NCBI RefSeq assembly: GCF_004341235.1
Contig: NZ_SLUP01000001.1
Location: 186,001 to 250,000 of the forward strand
Direction: 5' to 3'
Source of the DNA: Mariniflexile fucanivorans
GTDB taxonomy: Bacteria; Bacteroidota; Bacteroidia; Flavobacteriales; Flavobacteriaceae
Length of the DNA stretch: 64,000 bases
In this document: piece after piece, positions 52,257 to 61,337 of the stretch
How positions within the stretch are numbered: position 1 is the first letter of the stretch
Layout of the letters: every line of letters starts with the position of its first letter
Translations under genes and position numbers: made by a program
The notes under the pieces: generated by a model
Databases searched by the model: none
The model's input: the letters and a program-made list of their open reading frames with translations, nothing else
Told to the model about the DNA's origin: nothing

Positions 52257-53402
52257 TTAAATACGGTTTAATATATTTGCTGCTTTTTCTAATGTTTCAT
52301 CTGTTTTAGCAAAACAAAATCGCAACACCTTATTATCTATATCATTAGTATTGAAAACCGATAACGGGATTGAAGCAATACCAGATTCTACAGTAAGTCT
52401 TTTTGCAAAATCCACATCATATTCTTGAGTGATTTCAGAATAATCTAACACTTGAAAATAAGTGCCTTTTGCTGGTGTAAATTTAAACCTAGAATCCTTT
52501 AATAAATTTAAGAATAAATTTCGTTTTTCTTCATAAAAATCTGATAATTCTAAATAATGTTTTGGCTCTCGCATATAGTCTGCAACACCTTTTTGAGTGG
52601 GGTGATGAATACAAAACACATTAAACTGATGCACTTTTAAAAATTCCTGCATAAGTTCCTTTGGTGCGCAACAATAACCAATACGCCAACCCGTATTATG
52701 AAAGGTTTTACAGAAGGATGCCACTACAAAACTTCTAGATTTTAAATCGGGAAACAAGCATGCGCTTTGGTGTTTTTCACCATCGTAAATCATATGCTCG
52801 TAAACCTCATCGCTCAAAACTATAATATTAGTGTTTTGGGTTAGATTTTCCAACTGAAGCATATCTTCTTTTGAAAAAATAGTTCCCGTTGGATTATGAG
52901 GCGTATTGATAATAATCATTTTGGTTTGACTATTAATTTTCTCCTTCACTTCATTCCAATTTACTTTAAAATTATTGGAAGACTGCAATTGAATGGGGAT
53001 TACTTTACCGCCATTTAATTCAACATTGGGCTCATAACTATCATACGCTGGTTTAAAAATAATAACCTCATCACCCAACTTTATAAAGGTTGAAATAATG
53101 GTGAAAATAGCCTGAGTGGCGCCTGCAGTTACGGTAATTTCATTTTCTAGATGATAGCTCGTATTGTAAAGTGATTCAAATTTTTTAGCAATAGCTTTGC
53201 GAAGTTCTAAATTCCCTTGCATGGGCGCATAATGGTTATACCCCGAATTCATCGCTTTACTTACCAAATCGATTAATTTTTGGTCACTTTTAAAATTAGG
53301 AAAACCCTGCGATAAATTGATAGCATTATGTTTGGATGCCAGGGCACTCATTATCGAAAAAATGGTAGTCCCAACGTTTGGAAGTTTAGATTGGTGTTGC
53401 AT
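52257..53402 (-). CDS. methionine aminotransferase (PLP, class I/II)
   Basis: 381 residues. The PLP lysine is in SFCKTFHNTGWRIGYCCAP, with a Lys within the S-F-C-K motif; upstream, ILSDEVYEHMIYDG provides the conserved Asp/Tyr. Resembles YbdL, which prefers methionine and aromatic amino acids. With the omega-amidase two genes away, a methionine-salvage pathway from 4-methylthio-2-oxobutanoate is plausible. Confidence 0.82.
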   Translation of the reverse strand: MQHQSKLPNVGTTIFSIMSALASKHNAINLSQGFPNFKSDQKLIDLVSKAMNSGYNHYAPMQGNLELRKAIAKKFESLYNTSYHLENEITVTAGATQAIFTIISTFIKLGDEVIIFKPAYDSYEPNVELNGGKVIPIQLQSSNNFKVNWNEVKEKINSQTKMIIINTPHNPTGTIFSKEDMLQLENLTQNTNIIVLSDEVYEHMIYDGEKHQSACLFPDLKSRSFVVASFCKTFHNTGWRIGYCCAPKELMQEFLKVHQFNVFCIHHPTQKGVADYMREPKHYLELSDFYEEKRNLFLNLLKDSRFKFTPAKGTYFQVLDYSEITQEYDVDFAKRLTVESGIASIPLSVFNTNDIDNKVLRFCFAKTDETLEKAANILNRI

Positions 53403-53429
53403 GGTCTTTGGGTGTTGGTACTTTTTAAT

Positions 53430-55199
53430 CTATACAATATTCATTTTTTTCAATAAAAAGGAAGCGTTCATGTTTTTACAAATACCTTGTTTCAATTTGT
53501 AATCAAAATAAAGCTCATCGTTAATAATTTCAGCGTCAAAATAATAGTTTTTCACATCTTCCAGATCCTTTTCAATGTCACATAAACTTAAATCGTGGGT
53601 TGCGATGATACCCGTTGCATTTGAAGCGACTAATTTTTCGACAAATTTTCGGGAACCAATGGCTTTATCGGTGCTATTCGTCCCTTTTAAAATTTCATCT
53701 AAAACAATAAAATAGGGTTCTTTTTCAATGGCATCCACAATGTATTTTAAACGGGTTAATTCTGAAAAGAAATACGAACTATCATCGGTTAACGAATCGG
53801 TGGTACGCATGCTTGTTATCAATTTTACTGGTGAATAATTGCTCGATTTTGCACAAACGGGCAAGCCTACATTTGCCATCACAATATGCAAGGAAACCGT
53901 TCTTAAAAAAGTACTTTTTCCCGCCATATTTGCACCCGTAACTATAAAAAATTGTTCATTTTCTATGGTTAAATCGCTATCTATACGCTTATTTTTATTT
54001 AACAACGGATGTCCTAAGCTTTCCGCTTTTATTACAGAACTATCTGTTTCAATAATTGGGAATACAAACTCGGGGTGATTAAACGCAAAATTTCCTAAGG
54101 AATTATAAGCATCGAAAAACGATACCACTTCAAACCAATCTGCTACTTTATTAGCATGTTCTTTAATCCACTGTTCAACAAGAAAACTATTTTTAATATC
54201 TAATAGAAAATACCCATTTCCTAAGACAAGCGATATTAAATTAATTCGGTTATCTAGAGCATCCATCGCCTTTGAAAGCTCTTTGAAAATATCGGAAGCT
54301 TTTTTTTCTTCCTGCTGAATTTGTTCTTGTTTTTGTTTTAAAATATCTGATGAAAACGATTCATTTTCAATCAGTTTCAAAAGTGATGCATATTGGCGAA
54401 ACGTATCTTTAACCTTGTCGGTATTTGATGCCAACTCATTTATTTTCTTTAAGTAAAGACCTGAAATACCTAAGCCTAAAACCAACCAAGAGCCAATAAA
54501 TACGGCGTTTATTATATTAAAAACACCTAATACGATTACAGTTATAGACCCCAACGAAAATGCTAAAGGCAACCATTTAAAAATTCTAGGTAAAAAGGGC
54601 TTGTAATTGTGTAACCAATTTATAATTTGTTTAGCAGGGGTTTCAATGGATACCAAACTGGAGGTTGCGGAATAATGTTGACGCCATTGTGGTTTTGAAC
54701 TTAATTCTTTAATAGCATCTTGACGTGAAACAATATCATTAATTTGATTGGCTTTTAAAGCTTCAGAGAGCTTTTGAGTTCCTTCGTTTATTGTTGTTCT
54801 ATTAATGAATTGAAAAAACGACCCACGACCGAACAAATCGATATCTAAACTATAAAAATGGTTGGGGTCTTGGAATTGTAAACCAGCATCTCTGTGATGA
54901 AAATTTCCTGAAGCAATTTCGATTTCATCTTCATTTATAACAACCAAAGCTTCATTAAACCTCCTTTTTGCTTTAATATCGTTATACTTTGATAGTAAAT
55001 ATAAAAAAATAGCAATTCCTAAAATCCCGATAAAAACGGCTAACTGCCAATTGCCGAAGAAAGTATAAATACCAAAACCTGTAAAAACAAACACCAACGA
55101 GCGGTAGAGGCTTAAAGCAGTCATTTTTTTATATAACGCCTTTACTTCTTGGTTGTAGATTTCTAAGTGCTTTTCGTAATATGCTAACGGATTTTTCAT
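53430..55199 (-). CDS. membrane-anchored MutS-like ATPase
   Basis: 589 residues from the ATG at 55199; the extra upstream frame (to 55229) is not needed. Two pairs of hydrophobic segments (about 30-75 and 205-250) precede a MutS core/clamp-like middle part and the C-terminal MutS ATPase: Walker A TGANMAGKSTFLRTV, Walker B YFIVLDEILKGTNSTD and ATHDLSLC. The mismatch-recognition domain of MutS is absent. This is a Bacteroidota MutS-related family with unknown role, unlike cytosolic MutS. Confidence 0.82.
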   Translation of the reverse strand: MKNPLAYYEKHLEIYNQEVKALYKKMTALSLYRSLVFVFTGFGIYTFFGNWQLAVFIGILGIAIFLYLLSKYNDIKAKRRFNEALVVINEDEIEIASGNFHHRDAGLQFQDPNHFYSLDIDLFGRGSFFQFINRTTINEGTQKLSEALKANQINDIVSRQDAIKELSSKPQWRQHYSATSSLVSIETPAKQIINWLHNYKPFLPRIFKWLPLAFSLGSITVIVLGVFNIINAVFIGSWLVLGLGISGLYLKKINELASNTDKVKDTFRQYASLLKLIENESFSSDILKQKQEQIQQEEKKASDIFKELSKAMDALDNRINLISLVLGNGYFLLDIKNSFLVEQWIKEHANKVADWFEVVSFFDAYNSLGNFAFNHPEFVFPIIETDSSVIKAESLGHPLLNKNKRIDSDLTIENEQFFIVTGANMAGKSTFLRTVSLHIVMANVGLPVCAKSSNYSPVKLITSMRTTDSLTDDSSYFFSELTRLKYIVDAIEKEPYFIVLDEILKGTNSTDKAIGSRKFVEKLVASNATGIIATHDLSLCDIEKDLEDVKNYYFDAEIINDELYFDYKLKQGICKNMNASFLLKKMNIV

Positions 55200-55230
55200 T
55201 TTAATTTGAATTGAAAAGTAAATAAACAAA

Positions 55231-55256
55231 AAAGCCCTGAAAAACCTCAGAGCTTT
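55231..55256 (-). terminator. terminator of the Bax-inhibitor-like gene
   Basis: A 10-bp stem with one mismatch (AAAGCCCTGA/TCAGAGCTTT); on the - strand it is followed by a T-run. It lies 24 bp beyond the stop. Confidence 0.55.
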
Positions 55257-55279
55257 TATTTTTATATTTTAATGAAGTT

Positions 55280-55984
55280 TTAGTCTCTTGACATAAAAAT
55301 ACTAAGTACATACCAAAAAAGTAGCATTAAAGACGCAAATAAGCCCAATGCTGCTGGTATATATTGATCGTCTGAATATTTATTTACCAAATTTGATGTT
55401 TGATATAAAATAGACCCAGCAGCTAAAACACACATTGCTACCGAGAACCACAACCCTAAGTTAAAACCGAATAATGTTCCCGCTAAAATTAAACCTAAAG
55501 CGATAAAAAAGCCAACAGTTAAGCCTGCTTTTAAAAAGGAAAAATCTTTTTTGGTTACAAAAACAATAGCCGACAACCCTGTAAACAAAGCTAAAGTCAC
55601 TATAGCAGCTTGGTTTAAAATTTCCGGACCCGAATCCATGTAAAAAGCAGCAATGTAAATAAGCGGCACAAAAATAAAGGCTTCAGCAAGAATATAAATA
55701 CCGTAAGCTAAATATTGTTTGTTTTTGTCGGGAGTTTTTAATGTCATTCTTTCAGCATAATTGGTTATAAACATAAAACCACCTAGCATAATTAGCCAAC
55801 GCCACCCTTGCGTCATAGACAACGCAAAATTCACAATAGCATCACTTTGAAGTAATAAATATTCAAACAGAATAAATACCAAAACACCACCCGCCACATG
55901 CGAATAGGTTTTTTTGTAAAAAGCTACTTTATCAACTTCTGAAAGTTGACTGACCATCAATTTGTTTTCAACTAAATTTTCCAT
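55280..55984 (-). CDS. Bax inhibitor-1/YccA-family membrane protein
   Basis: 234 residues with seven predicted membrane helices (for example GWRWLIMLGGFMFITNYAE, IPAALGLFASLMLLFWYVLS) and the family pattern of a long N-terminal soluble tail. The BI-1 group includes pH-sensitive calcium-leak channels and regulators of membrane proteolysis. Role here unknown; it is monocistronic between a terminator and the Zn-protease gene. Confidence 0.88.
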   Translation of the reverse strand: MENLVENKLMVSQLSEVDKVAFYKKTYSHVAGGVLVFILFEYLLLQSDAIVNFALSMTQGWRWLIMLGGFMFITNYAERMTLKTPDKNKQYLAYGIYILAEAFIFVPLIYIAAFYMDSGPEILNQAAIVTLALFTGLSAIVFVTKKDFSFLKAGLTVGFFIALGLILAGTLFGFNLGLWFSVAMCVLAAGSILYQTSNLVNKYSDDQYIPAALGLFASLMLLFWYVLSIFMSRD

Positions 55985-56020
55985 AAATAATTATTTGGTT
56001 AAGATTTGTAAAATAAAGAT

Positions 56021-56067
56021 ATAAAAAAGAACCGAATTCCCACATAAAAGTTAAGAATTCGGTTCTT
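56021..56067 (-). terminator. terminator of the zinc-protease gene
   Basis: A 13-bp stem AAGAACCGAATTC/GAATTCGGTTCTT (56027-56039 and 56055-56067), followed leftward by a T-run on the - strand. Confidence 0.75.
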
Positions 56068-56085
56068 AAATGTATTTAATCTATA

Positions 56086-56784
56086 TTAATCTCTAGAACC
56101 TCCAAATACTTGAAGTGCCCAATATACTAAGGATGCCAAAGCACCTATAGCTGCCACTAAATAGGTTCTGGCTGCCCATTTAAGTGCATCTTCAGAACCT
56201 GCATATTCTTGTTGCGATACCATATTTTTGTTTTTTAACCAAGCTAAGGCACGATTACTTGCATCATATTCAACAGGCAATGTTATAAAACTGAATAATG
56301 TTGCAAACCCCATCATTACCAAACCAGCAACAGCTACCCAATAGCCCATACCAACACCTGCCGCTGCACCTAACATAAGTCCACCAAGAACTACCCATTG
56401 TGACATACCAGAAGTTACACTAACAATTGGCACTAAAGCTGAACGCATTTTTAACCACTCGTAAACTTGTGCATGTTGAACGGCATGCCCGCATTCGTGT
56501 GCAGCAACCGCTGCTGCTGCTGCGTTGCGTTGATTATAAACCGATTCACTTAAATTTACTGTTTTGTTTTTTGGGTTGTAATGGTCTGTTAATTGACCTG
56601 GTGTTGAAATAACCTCAACATCGGTAATACCGTGGTCTGCTAACATTTTTTCAGCAATTTCGGCACCACTCATGCCATTTCTCAGTTGTACTTTAGAGTA
56701 TTTTTCAAACTTTCGCTTTAAAGTGCTACTCACCAACCAGCTTACAAGCGCAATGGCTCCTAATAATATATAATATCCAATCAT
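56086..56784 (-). CDS. YugP-family membrane zinc metallopeptidase
   Basis: 232 residues. An N-terminal membrane helix, then the zinc motif H-E-x-x-H in AAAVAAHECGHAVQHAQVY (about 95), then two hydrophobic segments (VVLGGLMLGAAAGVGMGYW and MMGFATLFSFITLPVEYDAS) and a last one (LVAAIGALASLVYWALQV). The D in VEYDASNRAL is typical of the family and a likely third ligand. Probably an inner-membrane protease of unknown target. Confidence 0.88.
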   Translation of the reverse strand: MIGYYILLGAIALVSWLVSSTLKRKFEKYSKVQLRNGMSGAEIAEKMLADHGITDVEVISTPGQLTDHYNPKNKTVNLSESVYNQRNAAAAAVAAHECGHAVQHAQVYEWLKMRSALVPIVSVTSGMSQWVVLGGLMLGAAAGVGMGYWVAVAGLVMMGFATLFSFITLPVEYDASNRALAWLKNKNMVSQQEYAGSEDALKWAARTYLVAAIGALASLVYWALQVFGGSRD

Positions 56785-56882
56785 TTTTTTTTAAATTTTT
56801 ATAATTCTGAAACTAAATATAGCAAAAATAACGCCAAATTAGCACATATGATATTATGTCAGTTATTTAAAAGAATATTTAA

Positions 56883-56890
56883 TACATTTG
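56883..56890 (+). promoter_or_regulatory. -7 promoter element of the glycosylation operon
   Basis: TACATTTG fits TAnnTTTG. The start codon at 56905 lies 14 bp on, which supports that ATG over the one at 56848. No clear -33 TTG is visible. Confidence 0.5.
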
Positions 56891-56904
56891 AATTTTATAA
56901 AAAA

Positions 56905-58236
56905 ATGAAGATTTTAAAAAATAGCCGCTCCGTATTAATTTTTTTAATAATTATACACGTTGGTTTTTTTGTTTCAAAGATTTTTATTGGCAATTATTTT
57001 CTTCAGGATTCTTACGATTATTGCTACTTAGCTGAGAATATAAAAAATCACTTTGCTTTCTATTGTGCTAACTTAAATGAACCCATTGTATTTGAAAATT
57101 TCACAAAAAGACCTCCTGTTTATGGACTTTTTGTACTTGTTTTTTCTTTTTTCACCCAATCTAAAGTATTAGTGCTATTGGCACAAAATATACTCTCTAT
57201 AATAAGCATTTTATTAACTATTAGAATCTTTAACAAACATTTTAATAATACTACCAAAAATAAAATATTCTTAATTTTAATTGCTGTATCCATAAGCCAG
57301 TTTATTTACGCAAATTATTTAATGAGCGAAATACTTTTACAATTTTTAGTTATTGTTTTATGTTATTCTTTTCAAAACACTTTAGCTAAAAAATCTTTGT
57401 GGTGGTTATTTGGATTTCAATTAATAATTATATTATTATTTTTAACCAAACCTGTATTTTATTTGTTTGTTATTCCTAATGTTTTTATTTGTTTATGGCT
57501 TTCTAAACACATATCGAAAGCGTCTTTTTTTAGTTTAGTTCCTATTATTGCTTTAGTAATGTATATGTCTTGGAACAAGGAAAGAACAGGGCATTTTGAA
57601 TTTTCCAGTATCCAGAATTTAGCTTTAAAAAACTACAATTTATTGTATTTTCAGACCAATAAGTACAATGAAGATTACGCATTGAAAATAAATGAAAAAA
57701 TAAATAAAGAAATAGCTCAATTAGATTCTTATAAAGAAAAACAACAGGCTATAAAATTGCTATCAACACAGTATATCAAAAAAGATTTATTCAGCTATGC
57801 TTGGTTTCATCTTAAAGGTAGTCTTAGAATGTTTATAGATCCGGGCAGATTCGATTTGTATAATTTCTTTAATTTTAGCAATAAAAATGAAGTAGGGTTT
57901 TTGGCTCACATTAATAGTAATGGTGTTACTGGAGCTTTCAATTACTTCAAAAAACAGCCATTCATAATTATATTGCTTTTACCTATAATTCTAATTTTTA
58001 ATTTACTGAAATTATACGGTTTTTGTAGATTTTGGATTACTAATTACAAAATTGCTCCCCCGGTTTTATGGTTTGCTTTTTTTATAATTATTTATATCAC
58101 TTTTCTAACAGGGCCATTAGCGGCATCCCGTTTTTTAGTCCCACTACTCCCACTTTATTGTATGTTTGCATCTTTAGGACTTTTAATTCATTTCAAAAGT
58201 TTTAAAAACCATAACAAATCAAACCTTACTATTTAA
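56905..58236 (+). CDS. polytopic GT-C-like glycosyltransferase or membrane protein
   Basis: 443 residues from the ATG at 56905. About ten hydrophobic helices, the first at 8-30. The loop after it, FLQDSYDYCYLAENIKNHF, contains the D-S-Y-D pattern near the first extracytoplasmic loop, as in ArnT/PMT-type GT-C enzymes, where an acidic residue is the catalytic base. It would use a polyprenyl-phosphate sugar. It sits 31 bp before a GT2 gene. The sequence is more AT-rich than its neighbours, so the operon may be accessory. Confidence 0.55.
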   Translation: MKILKNSRSVLIFLIIIHVGFFVSKIFIGNYFLQDSYDYCYLAENIKNHFAFYCANLNEPIVFENFTKRPPVYGLFVLVFSFFTQSKVLVLLAQNILSIISILLTIRIFNKHFNNTTKNKIFLILIAVSISQFIYANYLMSEILLQFLVIVLCYSFQNTLAKKSLWWLFGFQLIIILLFLTKPVFYLFVIPNVFICLWLSKHISKASFFSLVPIIALVMYMSWNKERTGHFEFSSIQNLALKNYNLLYFQTNKYNEDYALKINEKINKEIAQLDSYKEKQQAIKLLSTQYIKKDLFSYAWFHLKGSLRMFIDPGRFDLYNFFNFSNKNEVGFLAHINSNGVTGAFNYFKKQPFIIILLLPIILIFNLLKLYGFCRFWITNYKIAPPVLWFAFFIIIYITFLTGPLAASRFLVPLLPLYCMFASLGLLIHFKSFKNHNKSNLTI

Positions 58237-58267
58237 TTTATAATTGTTAAATTTTAAATATGCGCTT

Positions 58268-58987
58268 GTGAACAAAAAGTTATCCATAATAATGCCTGCT
58301 TTCAATGAACAGAACACCATTGAATTGATTCTTGAAAAAATAAAACAAGTAAAGCTTATTGAAGATTTAGAGAAAGAAATTATTATTGTTAATGATTATT
58401 CAAGCGACAATACATTAGCATGCATTAACAATTTTCAAGTGAAAAATCCTGAAATACCATTAAAAGTATTAAACCACGAACAAAATAAAGGCAAAGGAAC
58501 CGCTATACATACAGGTATTTTGGAAGCTCATGGCGATTTTATAATCATTCAAGATGCCGACATCGAATACAACCCAAACGAATATAATCTTCTATTAGAA
58601 CCCATGTTGGCTGGTTTTGCCGATGTGGTTTACGGCTCTCGTTTTGTAGGAGGAAAACCTCACCGAGTTCTTTTCTTTTTTCACACCATAGGAAACAAAT
58701 TCTTAACGTTTATTTCAAATTTATTTACAGGAATAAATATTACAGATATGGAAACTTGCTACAAACTCTTTAAAAAAGAAATTATTAAACCTTTGGTTTT
58801 AAAAGAAAAACGCTTTGGTTTTGAACCAGAAGTTACAGCCAAAATCTCAAAAATCAAGAATATTAGAATTTATGAAGTAGGCATTTCCTACTATGGAAGA
58901 ACCTACGAAGAGGGCAAAAAAATAGGCTGGAAAGACGGTGTACGTGCCATTTACTGCATATTAAAATATAATATCTTTAAAAGATGA
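58268..58987 (+). CDS. GT2 glycosyltransferase (polyprenyl-phosphate sugar synthase-like)
   Basis: About 239 residues from a GTG at 58268 that gives the family start NKKLSIIMPAFNEQNTIELI. No in-frame ATG exists at the N-terminus; a TTG at 58244 would add eight residues. Motifs: IVNDYSSDN, IIQDADIEYNPNEY (DxD), GSRFVGGKPHRVL, and the C-terminal VGISYYGRTYEEGKKIGWKD. A cytoplasmic DPM1/GtrB-like enzyme that would charge a polyprenyl phosphate, matching the GT-C-like gene before it. The stop overlaps the next start by 4 bp. Confidence 0.85.
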   Translation: MNKKLSIIMPAFNEQNTIELILEKIKQVKLIEDLEKEIIIVNDYSSDNTLACINNFQVKNPEIPLKVLNHEQNKGKGTAIHTGILEAHGDFIIIQDADIEYNPNEYNLLLEPMLAGFADVVYGSRFVGGKPHRVLFFFHTIGNKFLTFISNLFTGINITDMETCYKLFKKEIIKPLVLKEKRFGFEPEVTAKISKIKNIRIYEVGISYYGRTYEEGKKIGWKDGVRAIYCILKYNIFKR

Positions 58988-59727
58988 CAGAAAAAATAAA
59001 GTTTGAAGAAGAAGACGTATCAGGAGCCATTACGCTTGATATCATTTCTAAAGCAGACAAGTTTAACCAATGGATGTACCAAACAATTAAACCTTTCTGC
59101 AAAGGACAGATATTAGAAATTGGAAGCGGTATAGGCAATATTTCAAACTTCTTTATAAAAGATAATTATGATATTTTTTTAAGTGATATTAGAGCTAGTT
59201 ATTGCTTAGAATTAGAAAAGAAATTCAATGCGTTTCAAAATTTTTTAGGAGCAGAAATAATCGATTTAACCGACCCTGATTTCGATAAAAAATACGCAAA
59301 ACATTTACAAAAATACGATACCGTATTTGCTCTTAATGTGGTAGAACATATATATGAAGATGAACTTGCCATACAAAATTGCCACAAACTTCTTACCGAA
59401 AACGGAAATGCTATAATACTTGTTCCTTCTTATCAAAGTCTTTTTAACCAATTTGATGGGGAACTCGGTCACTACAGAAGATATAATAAAGCTTCACTTA
59501 CCAATGTGTTCTCAAAATCTAATTTCGAATTAATACACAAACAATATTTCAATTTTATTGGCATATTTGGATGGTACATTAGCGGAAAAATTTTAAATAA
59601 AAAAACAATTCCTAAAGAGCAAATGAAGCTTTACAATACACTTGTGCCTGTTATAAAAATTATAGATAAATCCATTTTTAACACTATGGGCTTATCCACA
59701 ATAATTGTTGGCAAAAAAACATTGTAA
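58984..59727 (+). CDS. class I SAM-dependent methyltransferase
   Basis: 247 residues. SAM motif ILEIGSGIGNISNFFI at about 41-56 and DTVFALNVVEHIYEDELA (motif II region) at about 113. A typical small-molecule or sugar/lipid methyltransferase. It starts inside the GT2 stop (ATGA overlap), so it belongs to the glycosylation operon and may modify the same glycan. Substrate unknown. Confidence 0.82.
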   Translation: MTEKIKFEEEDVSGAITLDIISKADKFNQWMYQTIKPFCKGQILEIGSGIGNISNFFIKDNYDIFLSDIRASYCLELEKKFNAFQNFLGAEIIDLTDPDFDKKYAKHLQKYDTVFALNVVEHIYEDELAIQNCHKLLTENGNAIILVPSYQSLFNQFDGELGHYRRYNKASLTNVFSKSNFELIHKQYFNFIGIFGWYISGKILNKKTIPKEQMKLYNTLVPVIKIIDKSIFNTMGLSTIIVGKKTL

Positions 59728-59747
59728 GCTTAAAGCTTACAATGTTT
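59717..59747. terminator. bidirectional hairpin spanning both convergent stops
   Basis: A 15-bp inverted repeat AAACATTGTAAGCTT / AAGCTTACAATGTTT with one base between the arms (59717-59731 and 59733-59747). It covers the methyltransferase stop (59725-59727) and the ald stop (59737-59739), leaving only 9 bp between the genes. No long T-run follows, so it may be a weak terminator. Confidence 0.55.
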
Positions 59748-60840
59748 CAGCAAACTCTAAATCGAATGCTTCTGCTATTTCTTTATAAACGATATCGCCT
59801 TTTACAATATTCAATCCTTTAGCCAAAGACGGTGTGTTTTCGCAAGCTGCTTCCCAACCTTGATTTGCTAACTTTATAACATATGGTAATGTAACATTAG
59901 TTAACGCCATGGTAGATGTATAAGGTACAGCACCTGGCATATTTGCAACACTGTAATGTACCACTTCATCAATAATATAAGTAGGATCTTGATGTGTTGT
60001 TGGTCTGGTAGTTTCAAAACAACCGCCTTGGTCTACAGCTACGTCAACCATGACGGTTCCTGGACGCATATCTTTAAGCATATCTCGTGTAATTAATTTT
60101 GGAGCTTTTGCACCCTTTATAAGAACACCACCAATAATTAAATCGGAATCTACAATATGCTTTCTAATGTTATATTCGCTAGAAAACTCACTCACTACGT
60201 TATTTGGCATGGAATCGCTCACATAGCGTAATGCTTTCATATTAATATCCAAAATATGCACACTTGCTCCTAAACCAGCAGCCATTTTTGCAGCTTGATA
60301 CCCCACAACTCCAGCACCTAAAATAAGCACTTTCGCTGGTGGTACTCCCGGAACACCGCCCAATAAAATACCACGACCCATAATAGGTTTTTCTAGGTAT
60401 TTTGCACCTTGTTGTACAGACATTCTACCTGCAACTTCACTCATAGGGATTAATAATGGCAATGTACCATCCGCTTCTTCAACCGTTTCATAAGCAATAC
60501 AAATGGCCTTACTTTTAATCATGGCATGCGTAAGCGGTTCGCTGGAAGCAAAATGAAAATATGTGAAAACGACCTGATCTGGTTTTATTAAAGAATATTC
60601 AGGCTCAATAGGTTCTTTCACCTTTACAATCATTTCAGCAATACCGTAAACCTCCTCAATAGTTTCAAGAATGGTAGCACCGGCGCCTACATAATCTTCA
60701 TCTAAAAAACCACTGTTAAAACCCGCATTTTTTTGCACGTAAACTTCATGATTTCTTTTAGTAAGTTCGAACACTCCTGAAGGCGTCATACCTACTCTAT
60801 TTTCATTATTTTTAATTTCTATCGGAACACCAATTTTCAT
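59737..60840 (-). CDS. ald: alanine dehydrogenase
   Basis: 367 residues. NAD-linked, interconverting L-alanine with pyruvate + ammonia. The N-terminal MKIGVPIEIKNNENRVGM, catalytic Lys-bearing EMIVKVKEPI, the His of VFTYFHFA and the Rossmann loop VLILGAGVVGYQAAKMA are all intact. With nifJ elsewhere in the window it could feed pyruvate to PFOR. An inverted repeat overlaps its predicted -7 box. Confidence 0.95.
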   Translation of the reverse strand: MKIGVPIEIKNNENRVGMTPSGVFELTKRNHEVYVQKNAGFNSGFLDEDYVGAGATILETIEEVYGIAEMIVKVKEPIEPEYSLIKPDQVVFTYFHFASSEPLTHAMIKSKAICIAYETVEEADGTLPLLIPMSEVAGRMSVQQGAKYLEKPIMGRGILLGGVPGVPPAKVLILGAGVVGYQAAKMAAGLGASVHILDINMKALRYVSDSMPNNVVSEFSSEYNIRKHIVDSDLIIGGVLIKGAKAPKLITRDMLKDMRPGTVMVDVAVDQGGCFETTRPTTHQDPTYIIDEVVHYSVANMPGAVPYTSTMALTNVTLPYVIKLANQGWEAACENTPSLAKGLNIVKGDIVYKEIAEAFDLEFAETL

Positions 60841-60885
60841 AATTTGTTATTTTAAGTTAGTCTGAAAACGTTATGCTAAATTAAA

Positions 60886-60912
60886 ATATTTGATTGAGAA
60901 TAATCAAATATA
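60886..60912 (-). promoter_or_regulatory. ald promoter with overlapping inverted repeat
   Basis: The -7 element TATATTTG reads 60912 to 60905. It lies in an inverted repeat with 10-bp arms ATATTTGATT/AATCAAATAT (60886-60911, 6-nt spacer), a plausible repressor or Lrp-type operator. Confidence 0.5.
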
Positions 60913-61021
60913 TTTTAAATTTTATAAATTATTTTAGCCGAAAAGTTGGTATCACTGAAAAAACAATAATATTTGGCTATTTTTAGGGAAAATATTAAGC
61001 TTTATTTCGATACAAAAAAAA

Positions 61022-61033
61022 TGACAAAAATCA
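61022..61033. promoter_or_regulatory. isolated Crp/Fnr-like palindrome upstream of ald
   Basis: TGACAAAAATCA, identical to the korA/fdx operator. Its centre is about 127 bp from the predicted ald start and it has no well-placed -7 box, so it is only a weak candidate for control of ald. Confidence 0.3.
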
Positions 61034-61053
61034 TCAATTCATTTTTTACCCAA

Positions 61054-61314
61054 CTATTTTTTGCTGTATTTCAATTTGAAATAGATAAGTAAAAAAGCAG
61101 ATATTAATGTGATGGAATTTGCCATAATCATGGACGGACTATTTTTATAAAAACCATACACCAACCACGCTATAATACCAACAAAAAATATAACCAACAT
61201 AGGTAGCGACAACCCAGAAACATCTTTGGTTTTCCATGTTTTGTAAACTTGAGGCAAGAACGCTGAAGTAGTTAAAATTGCAGCAACAAAACCAATAATT
61301 TCAATATAATTCAT
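61054..61314 (-). CDS. SemiSWEET-type small sugar transporter
   Basis: 86 residues from the ATG at 61314; the upstream frame is repeat DNA. Three helices of the PQ-loop type with FLPQVYKTWKTKDVSGLSLP (PQ motif) after helix 1, and GIIAWLVYGFYKNSPSMIMAN in helix 3. SemiSWEETs dimerise to carry sugars. Substrate unknown. It lies 213 bp upstream of ald on the same strand. Confidence 0.8.
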   Translation of the reverse strand: MNYIEIIGFVAAILTTSAFLPQVYKTWKTKDVSGLSLPMLVIFFVGIIAWLVYGFYKNSPSMIMANSITLISAFLLIYFKLKYSKK

Positions 61315-61337
61315 TTCTGTTTTTAATAACAAGGGTC

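Noticed and set aside
61022-61033. ald as a fifth member of the regulon
   Set aside because: The palindrome matches, but no -7 box lies at the right distance; the credible ald promoter is about 115 bp away. Not counted among the core sites.
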